Assembly (NCBI RefSeq): GCF_033958435.1
Contig: NC_134167.1
Location: 8,700,001-8,764,000 of the forward strand
Source: Carettochelys insculpta
Lineage: Eukaryota > Chordata > Testudines > Carettochelyidae
Direction of reading: 5' to 3'
DNA length: 64,000 bases
Under the pieces are notes generated by a model. It saw only the letters and a program-made list of their open reading frames with translations. It was not told where the DNA came from and ran no database searches. The position numbers and the translations under genes were made by a program. Positions 40,401 to 55,400 of this stretch are shown here, in pieces; position 1 is the stretch's first letter, and the number at the start of each line of letters is the position of its first letter.

Positions 40401-43400
40401 AAAGTTTGTTTACAGCCACCAGTCCTAGTTCTCCATGTTCTGTGCTGCTATTTAGCTGTAATATACCCCTAAATGTCTTCTAAGAGCCCAGTGAACAATG
40501 GAACTGCAGTAATGCTGTTAGACAATATTGACCTCCCTTGGTACAGCAAATTCTCTTGTTCATCACTAGTCAGCTCTTGAGAGTTTCAGACTAGAAACAT
40601 TTAACCTGAATACATTATGAGTAATACATGTCTTTGTATGACTTAGGTAGGGCAGAAAAAATAGATTTTTTAATCACAATTTGTTTCCATAGTTGAATAA
40701 ACTTTCACTGCTTGCTTTCTTTCTTATTATGTTAGTATCAAAGGGCTGTAACACTGGAAACATTTTCAGTCATCATTGCGCAGCTGCTGGGGCTAAGTCT
40801 GGGAATAGCCTATGATGATTCTAGGGACTGTTGGTGTTCAGGATCCACCTGTATAATGCACACCAAAGCAGTGTAAGTAATTTTTTAAATTATTATTTAT
40901 TTGCATACCTCACGTGGCATTGTGTTGTGTATTATACTTAGAACCATTTTAATATGCATACACAACTTATCAGTCTAAATCATACTAATTTTGCTTTACT
41001 GGAGTCTTTCATTGTTATGAGAGGATGGATGTTTTACAAAGCCTGGAGAATCTTTTAATGAGGCCAATGTGCTTTATGTTTTAGACATTCCAGTGGGACA
41101 AAGGCCTTTAGCAACTGCAGCATAGCAGACTTCCAAAGTTTCATTGAAAGTGGAGAAGCAGAATGTCTTCTGAACAAACCATATTTGAGTGCAACCTATA
41201 AGGCTCCTGTCTGTGGCAACAAAATAGTGGAGGAAGGAGAGGACTGTGACTGTGGCTCAAAAAGGGTTAGGAAATAAATCCCTGAAATTGAATATGATAA
41301 ACAATTCACAGCTCCACACCTTGACACTGAAGAGAGAGAGAGATACCACTGGGGTCCAAGAGGTGCTTTGGAGACCTCTGGATGAAAGACCAGCTGCAGC
41401 TCTTTAGAAGAGCCAACTCAATTTTGGAAGGCTATGGAGCTGCTTGTTCTCAACCTCATAGTCAGGTTTGGGTTCTGAAATGGGCTTTAAAATAGAACAT
41501 ACATTTCTGTGTTCCTCTAAATGTAGAGGGATGTTCAGTTTCCTTTGCATTTCAAATGTAGCTTCACTGGATCTCTTAAATTTTATGATAGGAAGCATTT
41601 GAAGTTATTGTTGAAATCTGTCCATTGCATTCTGCCTTTTTGGTTGTTAACTGATAAACTTCCAAACTGATAGATAAACTTGAAGAAGCCTCATGGAACA
41701 GATAGTTTAAAAGGTAGCATCATATTAACAGTTATTTGTTTTGACTGACAGTTGATTCACCAATAGGTAGTTGACAGAGAAAACCATCTCTAACTACCTT
41801 GATATGCCATCTTTTATCCCCTATAGCTAAGTAATTTTATGTGCAGCTACTGGGGGATAAAACTTTTTCCTTTGGCAGCTATACTTCTGTGGTATAGCTC
41901 CTGGCACCATCGTTGCAGGCATACCCTCCTTTCACTCAGCTGTCTCCTCTGTCAAATGCTAAGTCAAGTGTCAATCTTTATGTATCTACAAGCAGTGGCT
42001 CTGCAGCCCCTGGGACAAGGTTGGAGGTGGACCTGGTTCCCTTGCCCTGAAAGGAGTAGGGCCAAGGATGGAAGGGGTGGGGCTTAGGGCAGTCAGTCCT
42101 GGGGTGGCCACCATGCTCCCTCAGAGCTGCATGCAGAGTGGTGGCAGGGTGCTCTGCGGCGTTTCAAAGGGGCCCACAACTCCATATATCTCCAGCACTA
42201 GTCCGGCAGTGGCAGCAGCTGGAGCTCCAGGCCCCTTTGAAATGCTGGGCCCAGGGGAAATTGGCCCCTTTGTCCCACCGCGCCCATCTACAAGGTACTG
42301 TGCACATTGGGTCCAATCCAAGGAAGTACTTAAACACATGCTTAACTTGAAAAATTTGTAAAAGTCAATGAGACTACTCATGTACTTTAACACTTGGTTA
42401 AGTACTTTTCTGGGTTAGATCAGAGAGCTCAGCACCTTGCAGGATCAAGCTCCATGAAAGCCCTAGAAAATGAATACAAAAAATCATTGTGAAAACAGTT
42501 AAGATGATTACTGCTGACTTTGCACCATGCCTAGGGCAACTGCATCTCCCGGTCCCAAATATGGGACAGGGAGATGGGGTAGGACGTGCACCAAACCCTG
42601 GGGAGCTGGCGCTCCCCATCCCCTGAGCCCTGGGAAACGGCAGCTATGGGCACTCCCGGGCCAGAGCCCTGGGACATCAGCGACCCATGGCTGCTCCCAG
42701 CCCAGATCCCGGGAGACCGGTGACCCACGGGCTCTCCCGCCCCCATGGGCCTAAATAAGGGACAATTTGTCCCCTTTGAAAAATAAGTTGGGCTGCCTTT
42801 TCCATGTCCCAAATATGGGACACTTAGTCACCCTAACCATGCACTGCCTTTCCTGCCTTGACAAGCACACAGCCTAACCCTTCCACAATTAGTATACACC
42901 GGAGACCCTTTACCACAATGGTATCTGCCCCACCAAGGGCTGACAGCCTTACATCACTCCATTACTGATTGACTCCTTCCCAACACAAAAACATCCCATA
43001 TTGGACATTCACAACTGATAGCACTGAGGTGGGCAAGTTTGGTAAAGGGATATGCATGGAAAAGGAGGAGAGGAGGCAGGGTTAAGGATGTGGTACATGA
43101 TCAGTGGTGTATATGACAGTTGTGATTAAGTTAAACGTGGGTGGAAGCGTAGAGGATACATACTGGAAGGTAACTAGACTTTCCTTGCTTATATGTTTTT
43201 GTATTAGGCATGTTATGTAACAACCATAACTAGTTTTAGATGGTAATAACATTTGCTCTGATACTGATTAGTACTGGAGAACATTTGCTGACTTAAGTTT
43301 TGAAACACTACAGTCATTTTCTGCTTATTTTAGACACAGTAGCCTCTCTGTGGTTAAGGTTAGACCTACTACTTCATTCATAAGCCTCTCCTAACTCACC

Positions 43401-46400
43401 AAAGTAAAACCAATCTGTCTGAAATTGCTTGTTTACCTGGGTGCTGACAAACAATATGTGCTTTAATTCAGATAAATGTAAATGTATACATCACAGAACA
43501 AAGAACGTAAGCTGTACCTGTGGTATGGCAGACTCTCTCCTGGAAAGCAGTGATTCTGAAAATGATTTGGTGCTTGATGGACAATCAGCTGAACATGAAC
43601 TTAGGCATCACTGTGGTGAAAAGCCTACTGTTGTTCTTGAATGCATTGTCTGGAACCTTGTGTAGTAATAGGGAAGCTATTCTACCTTTGTATTTGCCAC
43701 TAATGTGGCCACTAGTGGCGTACTTTTACTTTGTCAGGTCTGGTGTTCACAATTCAAGAGGGATGTTGGTAATTGGAGAAGGTTCAGTGAAATGTCAAGG
43801 GAATGATGAAAGGAATGAAAAATATGGTCTTATATTGAGAGTCTCAAGGAGTCATGCGGGAGGCAGCGAGATCAATATGTCTGGTCTGCTTCAACTCTTT
43901 GAACCCTGCTTGCTTTCATCAGCACTTCCTATGTTGCATGCTGTTCAGTGCAGGGATAAAAGTACCACTATGTCCTCAAGTGCAGGTATTAAAATGTCAG
44001 CATAACAACTTTCAGCCTTTGGAACTGCTACTACTATGGCTGCTTCCAGAACCCTTCTTCCAAAGCCTGGTTATCACAGCGACCTGGGCTTGTGGCATTG
44101 TTCAGCAAGCCATGAGCTGAGGCTTTGGGAGCTTCCTCCAAACTGCCCTCTTGGGAATGTTTTGGAAATGCCCCTTGTCAGAAGGGGCTTGCAATTAACT
44201 TCTTTTCTTGAGGAGAAAAGGAGATTTCAGTTTCCAGGGCCACCAAACTTGTATCTTTTGCCAGTGTTAAGATGAGGTATATCTTAACATCTACAATGTT
44301 TCTATTGATTACTTTTAGGAATGTCGATGGAATACATGTTGCCTATATACGTGTAAATTTAGACGAGACATAAAATGTGTCACTGGAGATTGCTGTTGGG
44401 CATGTAAGGTAGGTTATAGCATCTGACTGATCGAAACTAAACACATTGTTTAACTATAACCATATAGCTAACAGTAGCCCAAATACTGCAAGTACTTAGT
44501 GCTTTACTTAAAGTATGTGAATAATCCAATTCAGTACTTAGGAGTGTCTAGTATTAAGGCCAATTGCACGTCGTCTGTGCAGGTTGTACCTTCCTAAACC
44601 AGGACTCTGTGGTCCAGCCAGGACTGCCTTGAGGTGGGGGTGTGGCCTGTTGTAAATCCTCCCTGCAGTGCACCAGGCACAGGGCCCAAGGTGACCCTCC
44701 CTCTGTGTCATAGGCCACACTCCTCCCATAGGCAAGGGGGTGTGGGGATTACTTGGGGCTGAGTGCAGCGGAGGCAGCAGGAGTCACCTCCTCTTCTTTC
44801 TGCCACTCACCACACGGGTAGCAGGATCAGTAGCCTGCTCTGGTCCACTGTGCCTCACTTCTCTGCAGGCAGCGGGAACCAGAGGAGCACTCCACTTCCC
44901 GCTGCGGTGTAGATGCAAGGCACAGCAGGCTGGGAGAGTAGCATGGCCCCCTGATTTCTGCCCCACGTCACACCTCCCATCATCCCTCCTGTCCACAGAA
45001 CAGTTGGAACAGCCCCTGTGGGACTCCCAAAAGCTCAGTGCCTTGGATGGCACCCAGTTCATCCTGTGGATGGGATGGCTGTGGGTCCAACAGGACCAGG
45101 AATGTTCCTGGGCCAGAGAGCGCTGGTGGTCAGGAGTTAGGCAGCAGGAGGGCTGGGAGCCGGTCCCACAGCATCCCACAGAAGTGCTGGGAGCTGCAGC
45201 CATGGCAGCCTGGTAGGGGAGTCACGGCTGGGGTTATGGCAAGGGGGCTGGCTGGGGCTGGAAGCAGAGCCAGTAGTGGGCTGGAAGACCAGTGGCAAGG
45301 GACCTCACCTGATCTGGCAAATTTCCTTGTTCAGGATGGGTCAGGTCCTCGGGGTGCCAGACCAGGGAGGTGCAACCTGTATTATGGCTAAAGAACCAGA
45401 GAGCAGGTCATATCCACTGTTGACATATCAAGCTATCTAAAATATCTAACCAGGATGATATAGAAGGTGCCTGGTCCTGCCATGAGGGCAGGGAACTGGA
45501 CTTAATGATCTCTTAAAGTCCCTTCCAGTTCCAGTACTGCATTCTATGATTGTCAATTACGTTGATAATTCAAGGCAGTATTGAAAATGAGCCCTGACAA
45601 AAACATTTGTATAAACACATACTTATTCCTCTGATCATTGCCAATAAGGGACACACACCATAGCAGCTAAGCAGAGGCCAACGACTCAGATAACCGAAAA
45701 GAAAGCTGATCTTCACTTTGTTTCATGCGCTCTGCTTTTTGTTCTGCACATCGTCAAAGCAAACACTTGTTCTAAAAACCAAAAGCTTAACTTTCTTATA
45801 TTTATAAAAGGGGTTTCTAGTTGTTTGGTTTTCCTGTTATGTTGACTATTTAGTATAAATACTAAATAGTGTGTAAATTTCCATCCTCCATGCAGCTCTA
45901 GTTATAACCTTTCTTGATATCATGCACAGCTGTCCTCTTTCTGTTTTTTTCTAATAGTTTGTGCGAAATGGCACATTATGTAGAAGCACTAGTGAAGATG
46001 AGTGTGACCTAATAGAGTACTGCAATGGTTCCTCTGCACACTGTACACCCGACTTCTGGGTCATGGATGGGCACCCATGCAACCATAATACAGGCTATTG
46101 TTTTAGAGGAGTGTGCCAAACTGCTGATAAACAATGTAAAAAAATCTTTGGCAAAGGTAATGAGAACTATTTTTTTCCTCAAAAAAATCTAGTTCTAGTG
46201 AATGCTGCCATCTGTAGTTATGAGGGTGGATATCACTATTATTTGTAACTGATGGCATAATTAATCACAGATACTCAAGGCAAGTTGCCTGGAGGCACTG
46301 TGGTCTGCTGGATAAGACTTGGATCTATGGCATCAAAGATTTGGGTTTTATCCCCAGCTCAACCACAAACTTCCTTGGAAACTTTGAGTATTTCCCTTTA

Positions 46401-49400
46401 CCTCTTCAGGCCTCAGTGACTCCATGGATAAAATATGGATAACTGTATTGTATACCTTTGGTGGTTCTGTGAAGCCTTTTTACTTTAAATACATGTACAC
46501 TGCACAGAGCTGTATTAAGACCAGTCAGGGTAAAAAGTGAAATTAGAGCTCATACCTTCCCCTAAGTCCCAAAAGCATTTTGGCTGGGGAAGTGGAGAGG
46601 AGATAATGGTGGTGGTATTATGATGGGAAGAATGTTTTGTGTTTTTAACCATCTTGTGGACTTCCAAAAATAATTTGTGAACTTGCTTTGGCTGTTTTAG
46701 AGCAAAAGGAGGCCTGGTTAATTCACTATGAAGCTAATTTAGCTTCAGAAATTTACTGTGAATACTTGAGGTTAGCCAATAAATTAGAATTTTGCAAAAT
46801 TTCGTGTTATACATGTGACAGAACAGAGTTGCTAAGGGCCACAACTGTGTTATTTTACAACCACTTTTTATGAAAATTAGGAGGATTCACACCACACATT
46901 AAGGTTCTCATGGAAAGTGTTTTGCAACCGTAATGATAGCAGCTGCTATCACCGTTGTTATATTAGTATAAGAAGGGGTAGCCCAGTCAGTCTATATCTG
47001 CAAGAACAACGAGAAGTCCTGTGGCACTGTATACACTAACAGATTTTTTGCGGCATAAGCTTTCATAGGCAAAGACCCACTTCATCAAATGCATGTTATT
47101 ATATTAGCAAGTCTAATTAGCTGGTCGGAGGGGTCTTTGTTATTTTTGACTTGCCTGATCTGGTTCAGAAAATGTTTACGACCTGTAAGTACAAGGCCCC
47201 CTACTCCATCAGAGAGCAAGGCCCACATATAATTTTTCTGGGACCAGTACAGCCTTGGAACATGGGCCCCCGCCCACAAACATACCACAATTTGCTGCCT
47301 GGGTAAGACCCACCAGGGCCTCTGGGCCCCAGTAAACTGTACCATTTGGGGGCCCTGTCAGGGACAGGTTATTTACTCCTAATGTATGGAATAAAAGCTG
47401 CTTCATGCTATTTCTGGTGCTAACAACGGTCTGGAGCCCTGTCCTTATCCCCATCTGGAACACATCTGAAGTTCCACATAAGGAGCTCCATATCTTCTAT
47501 TACCTTAACTGCAGAAACACCTACAAAAGTTCTAAACACATTTCCAATGATTGTCAAACATCTGCACTACCACATGACAAATATAACTTTCTATGTGGCT
47601 GCTATGGTAGCGCACAGGACTGACTTTAGAGGTTCTGCGGATCTAGGTGAATAGGCGGATATATACCTCCACCCGTCCATAGTCCCCCAAATAAATAATT
47701 ACTGAGAATTTGTCAACAGCCAGTTTTTGCTGCTCTAGGAAGCTGTCTGGTTGGCCTCTATTTTAGAGCCAGCCTTGGCAAAGCATTTTGAGACTAATGT
47801 AGAGAGAAGGTTGCCCCTTGGTAAAGGAGGAGGCCATTACTGAATCAATCCTGTGTCTCTGACCTGCAATTTAGACTAGTCAATGCACCTGTTGCATTGA
47901 AATGAAGATTGCATAACAGAAAACAATTAGTGCGTACTATATATTCCAACAAAGCATTGTCCAACTCTAACTAGTCTGTGATGAAGTCTAATCAATGTTA
48001 CTGTATTTACAGCTTCAAAAAGTGGCTCTCTTGCATGTTATGAAGAAATTAATGGTCAAAAGGATCGGATGGGACACTGCGGTTCCTCTCAGGAGGGTTA
48101 CAAGATTTGTGAATGGAAGTATGTTTTGAGAACTAGTAATGTCTCCCTATCGCAATAGCACAATATGAAGCATCATATCTTGGCTGATTGTAGAGAATTA
48201 ATGTGCATTTTTAAAATCTGTAGCCAGTTTGTTTCTGAACTCTGCTATTGCTTCTGCGTATCAGAGCACAGAAAGAAAGTGCTTAAAAATAACTGCTGGT
48301 CCATTTCATCTGACATATTAGGTAGCAGACTACCAGTATGCTGATCTAAGCTTCTAGACCCAGATCCTCAGAGTTATTTAGGTACTTAATGCCCACTGTT
48401 TTCAGTCCCTAGGTACCTTTGAGGTGCTATATGGTCTTTTCCACTCAGAGATGTTATTTAATTGAAAATCATAGAATCACATATTTATATGTAAGCAGCC
48501 ATTGCTGTGTTTCTCGAGCCCAGGGAAAGCTCGCTGCCATGCCCAAATCTTTTTCTGGCCACAGCTTTATTCTTCAGCAGAAAACTCAGGCAAAGTATTA
48601 AACCAAAATAATTTCTCTGTCCACAACTGGCTACGATGCCCAGAGTCTTTTCACCTGTTAGATTCGCTCAGAACTTAAAGAAGACACATTAGTCTCCCTG
48701 CTTCAGGATCAATTGCAGGAACCTTTCTCTCACCTGCAGCTACTCTTCATCTGAGCTGCTTGCTGGGTTTACAATCACTTGCTTCCCTCCAACAGGGTTT
48801 GATAATTGAACAGGGCTAGCCAGCACTCTCTTGGATGTTAATGGGGCTAGACACCTATTACCCATTATACTTCCACTCCCTCCCTCCTCCCTGACCTGGT
48901 CTGTCCCTCTGTATGGTTCATACCTACGTATACCTAATATCCCATCTGACAAATCTAGGCAGGGGAGAACTAAGATGACTGCTAATTGTGCAAAATGTCA
49001 TAGTTCTGTTGTTAGCTCCCTCTCCCTATTTGCTTCAGCAAAAATCTAGATGGCAATTCCTCTCAGGCAGGTACAGTATTATCTTAATTTGTTTGTATAC
49101 TGTCTAGCACAAATGGGGGATTAACACTACTGTAATACAAAAAGTGAAGAGCAATCCCATTGATCGTTATCATCCCATCATGGTTCTGAAATGCCTGTTT
49201 TGTGCAAGTTCTCCTCACCTGCCCAGCATTTCCGTTCCCCTCTTTTTGCCTTGAAGATATGTGATTTGATCTACAGGTTGGACCTTTCTGGTCCAGCCCT
49301 CTTGGGACCTGAAAGGTAGTTAAACAGGGAGCTGGTCAGGAAGCTGGCAGCAGCCACGGAGCTACAGCAGGAGGTGCCGGCCAGGGTTGAGAAGCCACAG

Positions 49401-52400
49401 CCCAGCTAGCAGCAGGAGAGCCAGTGGCTGGAAGCACTGACAGATTGTGAATGGAGCTCAGTGACCAGGGCTGGTGGCCGGGATGAGGTCCTGGCAGCCA
49501 GCAAGGGGGGCTGTGACTTCCCCCGTTCTTGCAAACTACCTGTTTCAATACTGCTCAGGTCCCCAGAGGGCTGGACCAGAGAGATCCAACCTGTATATCA
49601 AATCATATATCTTAAAGGAGGGATGAAATTGAAGAAAAGAGGCTCTGAGTTAGTCACCTTAACATGCCCTTTGGCAGGCCAGTCTCTAGGTTTCTCTAAC
49701 TAGCTGCGCATGGCCCTAGAATAATGTTCTGACAGCCTTACTGGGGTGTTGAGACTTGCCAGCCAATCTTTCCTCGGGAGTATGCCCCCAGTGCCAGGAG
49801 TCAGTGACATCTTGTTGGCCAACTGACAAGATATTCTGACTGCACCAACAGACACACCCAATGCAAACGTAAGGGATCCCAAAACTGAGAGCTCTCTAGA
49901 CTGTAGACAGTGCAGTTCTCCCTTCTCACAGAAATTATGGTATTATCATCTACTATTTGCAACTGTCACATGCAAAATATGTAATTTTAATTTTCTCCTC
50001 TTATGTTTGTAGGGATCTCTTGTGTGGGAAGTTAGTTTGTCAATATCCAAGTAATAGACCATTCATTAAGGAAAAGGCTGCTGTCATTTATGCTACGGTG
50101 CAGAATTCCTTATGTGTAACTTTAGATTACATGAAGGGGCCTCAAGTGAGTGATCCAATGTTGGTGAAGGATGGCACTGTCTGTGCTGAGCAAAAGGTAA
50201 CACATCTTTTTTTTTTAACCTTTTAGCAATGTAAATATTTTCTATGTAAACATACATTTTTTTATAAGTTACTAATATTGGAGCAATGATGAACCTCATT
50301 AGCTTAATGAGTTATACGATCAGGTGCTTTACCTGATTTACTTTTAACAAACCAAATATTTGCAAATATTTTGAGGTAAAACAGGTTCTGGTAAATGGCT
50401 TTCTGCTCTTAAACAGCGTGAAAAGGACCTGCAAATCTAGAGATTATTTTATGCTTTCCGTTGACCTCGAACTGCACATCTGTTTGGGTTTTAGATTTGT
50501 CGTAACCAGAAATGTGTAGATGCTTCCACGCTGAACTACAACTGTGACATAAAGAAAAAATGCAATGACCGTGGAGTAAGTAATATCAACATTATAATAA
50601 CAACAACACTGTTTGGATTAATAATATATTGGATTTGTAAATATTTTCCTTATAGATTGCCAACTGAAAGAAAGCAAGTTTGGACTGACACCCAGCATGC
50701 AAAGTCTTTGTGCCATGGTTGACTTATTTAGTTCTTCATGATAGTTAAAGTCATGGTCTTGGTTTTCTTTATAGTCTGTGGTAGTTTGCATGTGATGTGT
50801 CTTCTGGAACACGGTGTGGATTAATTTAAGAACTGAGAATTTTGATTATAAAGAAAAGAGATCTTGAAGAGAAGCTTGTTTCCTAAAAACCTTGTGTAAT
50901 GGAATTTCCCCATATTTGAGAATTCCAGCTACCAAGTAATTCAACAGGATTTCCCCCGCTTTTATTTCAGGTGTGCAACAACAAAGGAAATTGTCACTGT
51001 AAGGGTGGGTGGCAGCCACCTGATTGCAAAATTCCATCAAAAGGATATGGAGGAAGCATTGACAGTGCTTTCAGAAGCGGTTAGTTAACCTGGCAAATTT
51101 TCTACCCTATACTTTTTTTTTTATTTCCAAGTGCAACATTTAAGAAAATAAGAAGGGTCATAGTGGGTCAGACCAACACTCCATTTAGCCCAGTATCTTG
51201 TTAACCAGTAGGGGCTGGTGCCAGATACTTCAGCAGGCATAAACATAACAAGAAAAATTCTCAAATGATCCATCCCCTGTCATCAAGTCTCAGCATCTGG
51301 CAGAGGTTTGTGGACACCCAGAGCATGGGGTTGCATCACTGGCAATCTGGCCTAATAGCTAGGATCCTACCAAATTCATTGTTCATTTGTGGCCAAAGGG
51401 CTTTTAAATTGGTAAGGTTTATAATTTCAGATATTTACAATTTTCTGATGTTGTAACCAGGGGAATTCTGACCTGAAATGGGATGCGGGGATGGGGGTGG
51501 GAGTTTGCAAAGTTGTTCCGAAAGGGGTCCCATTTCCACCCTCACTTCTGTGCTGCCTTCAAAGGTGGGCTCTGAAGGCAGTACCCTCCCAGATCCTGCA
51601 GTTAGAGGAAGTTCCTAGAAGTGCAGTGGTAGGGACTGCTCCAAGCCACAGCTGGAGGAGTAGGTGGGGGGACAAGCCTCTCTTGCCCTGGTTGGAGCAG
51701 CTGTGGGGCAGAAGCCCCAAGCTTGAGCTGTCCAAGCCCTGGCTGAAGAGTAGGGGCCAGGAGGGGTGTGTGGACGCCATGAGCCCAGGCTGCCTGGAGA
51801 CCATGCTGGAGTAGTGGGGGTGGAGGATGGAAGCCCCGAGCTTGGAACAGGCAGAAGCCCTAATTCTGGCTGGCCACAAATCTCGGCCAAAGCTTGATTG
51901 GAGTAGCAGGGGACAGAACCCCTGATCCCAGCTGCTGTTGGGACAAATACAAGTCCCCAACCCAGGATGAGCCACTGGGAGAGGAAGCCCAGTGCCCAGT
52001 GCCTGGAGCCAGAGGAGAAGTCCAGAGCCCATTTTGCCCCAGCTGCAGCCGCTGGGAACAGAAACCCCAGCCTAGCAGGTGCTGCTGCAGGAGGAAGCCT
52101 TGAGTTTGGCGCTTGTAATGGCAGCAGGAGCTGTGGGGGGAAGGAAAGAACAGAAGCCTGGTACCCAGCTCCCATGCTGCTGCAGCACAGAAGTGAGGGT
52201 TCACCACCTTTGTCTCTGCACTGCCTCTGGGGCTGGGGCTGAACTCTGCACCAAGAGCAGCTGTGCAGGGGAAGGTCAACTCCAGTCCCTGCCCAGCATG
52301 GCCAGAGTAGCCACTAGGAGCCCTGGGGTGTGTGTGCCTGCACACAGGGGGCCACATAACCTCCTGCGCTCCCCTGCACTCACCATGGACACTGCTTCCA

Positions 52401-55400
52401 ATGAGTATTGGGGTAGTCTCTGCCCTGCACAGTGGTGCAGCCCAGAAGTGCTACTACTAGGCCTTGCTGCTATGGGTGTGGGGGAAACGAGCCCTGCACC
52501 CACTGGAAATGGTGTAGCACAGCACTTCTGTGGTAAGAGGCAGGCAGAGCAGGGCCATGTAAGGGGTGGGGCATGCACAGAGCAGAGGTCGTGTGGAGAA
52601 GCATGGGTGGAGCAGGGGTAGGAGAGGGGCATAGGCAGGGAAGGGGTGGGTCAGGGGCACTTGGCTGGCGCTTCCCTGGCAATCCCTGCATTGGTTGCCT
52701 CTACTGCGCTCCCAGCAGAACGGGAGATCAGACTTCATGGAGGAGGGTGGATTTCACAGTCCATAACATGTTCTTCATGGCTGTGGAACTGAAAGGGCTT
52801 TACTAATAGCCATTGATGAATCTACACTCCAGCAATGTACCTAATTCTTTTTTGAAGCCAAATATATGAGTCCCCCAGGTAGGCTGAGTGCTGTGTGAAG
52901 ATGTACTTCCCTATGATTGTTTATAATCTGGTGCATATTACTTTTGTTAAGTGACCCTGGTTTGTGTGGTATACGAAGGGATAAATGACCCTTCCTTCTT
53001 TAACTTCCCAGACTAGTCATGATTTTATAGACCGGTATCATATCTCTCTGAGCAATCTCCTTTCTAAGATGAACAGTCCCAGTCCTTTTAATCTCTCCTC
53101 ACATGGAAGCTGTAATTGCCTTGCTCTGTACTTTTCCTTCACGAAAAGAGAAAAAAAATCTGAAATATTTACCACAGAACAGTTCAGAGTTTGAGTCATA
53201 AAGGGAAATACATAAACTGAGGTTCTACATTTAAATGTGAAAAGGAAGAGAAAAAGTTTGTTACTAGTTTTTCTTATTATATTACTTTAATAACATAGAG
53301 AACACAATTTTAATACGCAAATTAATATCATGTCCAAGAAAGTGATCATGTACTGTATGTACTATCCTAATTACATACTGTACTGCCAACTGGCTGCTCT
53401 ATAGCAACAATGTGGAATTTAAGACTCTTATTTTGACAGAGTTGATTTATAATCTAAATTACATGTTAAGCAATTTTGTTGATCATAGCTATGCCAATGC
53501 ATTTTCACCTCCATGGCCACGTCTACACGAGCCGCTCTTCCTGGCAAAACTGGGCTTTTGCCAATAAAAACCGCCGCACGTCTACATGGCAAATGCACTT
53601 TGTCAACAGTTTGTCGACAAAACCCGGCACATCCGCTGGAAGCGTGATACCATTCCCCATTCAGGTATCAGTCCTCCCTCAAAAGTGTTCTGTCGACCAA
53701 ATGGCCGTGTAGATGCTCCAGGGCCTTTGTCGAGACACAATGCTTCCGGTTTACTGGGCATTCCTGTTTGCAGAGCTTCCAGTCAGCCGTTCTGTCGAGA
53801 GAGAACCAGGCAGTCTGGCTGCACTCTGTCGACCGAGCAGATTGCAGATCGGTCGACAGAAGTTTTGTTGGGAAGTCCCTTCCGAGAGTAACTGCTGTCA
53901 ACAGAGGCTTCTTGTGTAGATGTGGCCCATGTGGGGCAGTGTGCTGTTCTGGTCCTGAACAACTTTTGAATACGAGCTAGCAGTTGTATCATGTTTTGAA
54001 CACTGTTTGCAATAATTCATGAAGTTTCAAAGTGTGACAATTTGGGGAATCTCACAGTTGCAGCTTTCAAGTGTGCCTGCTATATCCACATTTTTCTTTC
54101 ATTCCTTTCCCTTCAGTCATGTACTGGTAGATACAGAATAATGTCTCCTGTAGGTGAAGGCCCTGCTTCCCCTGCCAGAAAGATCTGCGATATTTCTTTC
54201 CTGTTCTTTCTTTTTAGATGCAATCATTGACAGTTTTCAGCAGGACACTCTGAGGAACTGGCTTCTGCTAAGTTTCTGTCTCTTTCTGCCAGTACTTGTT
54301 TGTTCTATCATCATGATTATAAAACGAAATCAACTGAATAGGTGCTGCTCTAAGAAAGAATCACAAGTTGATGAGTAAGTTTATTTTGTTCACCCAATTC
54401 TAACCTTTCTTTAGGGATTTTCCCAAGCACTGGGAAAAGTGATGAGACCAGGAACAAGACCACAGAGGTTGAATAGTTGACTGGTGGTGATAGTGCACAC
54501 TTGTTGTGATACTTCTTTATGGCTGGATCTAGGGCAGCAGTGTGGGCCAGTAACCCACAGAAAAATCAGAGAGTTCCACTGAAGTGAGAAGCCCCACCCC
54601 CCACCCCCAAAAAAGCCGTGAAGCGAAAAGAGTCTTGGCCTTCACAATACCCCCTGCAAAACATTCCACATGCTGACTGTGTTGTGTGAAGAAATTCTTC
54701 CTTCTGTTGTTTCAAACATGCTGCCTAATAACTTCATTTGGTAACCCTAGTTCTTGTGTTATGGGAAGGACCAAGTAGCACTTCCTTATCTAGTTCCTCT
54801 ACATCAGTCATGATTTTATAGACCTCTATCATATTTCCCCTGAGTCATCTCTATTCCAGACCGAAAAGTCTCTGTTTTATTAATCTCTCCTCATACACAA
54901 GCAATGCTTCCATGCCACTAATAATCGTTGTTGCCATTTTCTGAACCTTTTTCATTTCCAGTATATCTTTGTTGAGATGAGGTAATCACACATGCACACA
55001 GTATTCAAGATGTGGGCAAATCATGGCTTTATATAGAGGCAATAAAATATTCTGTCTTATTTTCTATCACTTCCTTAATGGTTCCCAAAATTCTGTTTGC
55101 TTTTTTGACTGCTGCTGCACATTGAGTAGACGTTTTCAAAGAACTGTTCACAAGGACTCCAAGATCTCTTTCTTGAGTGGTAACAGCTAATTTTTAGACC
55201 CCATCATTTTATATGTATTGTTGGGATTATGTGTTCTGATGTGCATTACTTTGCATTTATCAGTGTTGAATTTCATATGCTGTTTTGTTGCTCAGTCACC
55301 CACTTATTCAGAGACATTTTTATAGGGCTACACAGTCTGTCTGGCACTTAACTATCCTGAGTAGTTTTGTATCATCTGTAGATTTTGCCGTCTCACTGTT

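Noticed and set aside
43520..44005. 161-codon ORF as an ADAM exon
   Set aside because: Its frames match CR1 reverse transcriptase remnants, not ADAM.
51559..52632. Several 150-190-codon ORFs
   Set aside because: Inside the hAT-like element's GC-rich core, open on both strands.
53586..53891. 101-codon ORF
   Set aside because: Lies entirely within a fold-back DNA element.
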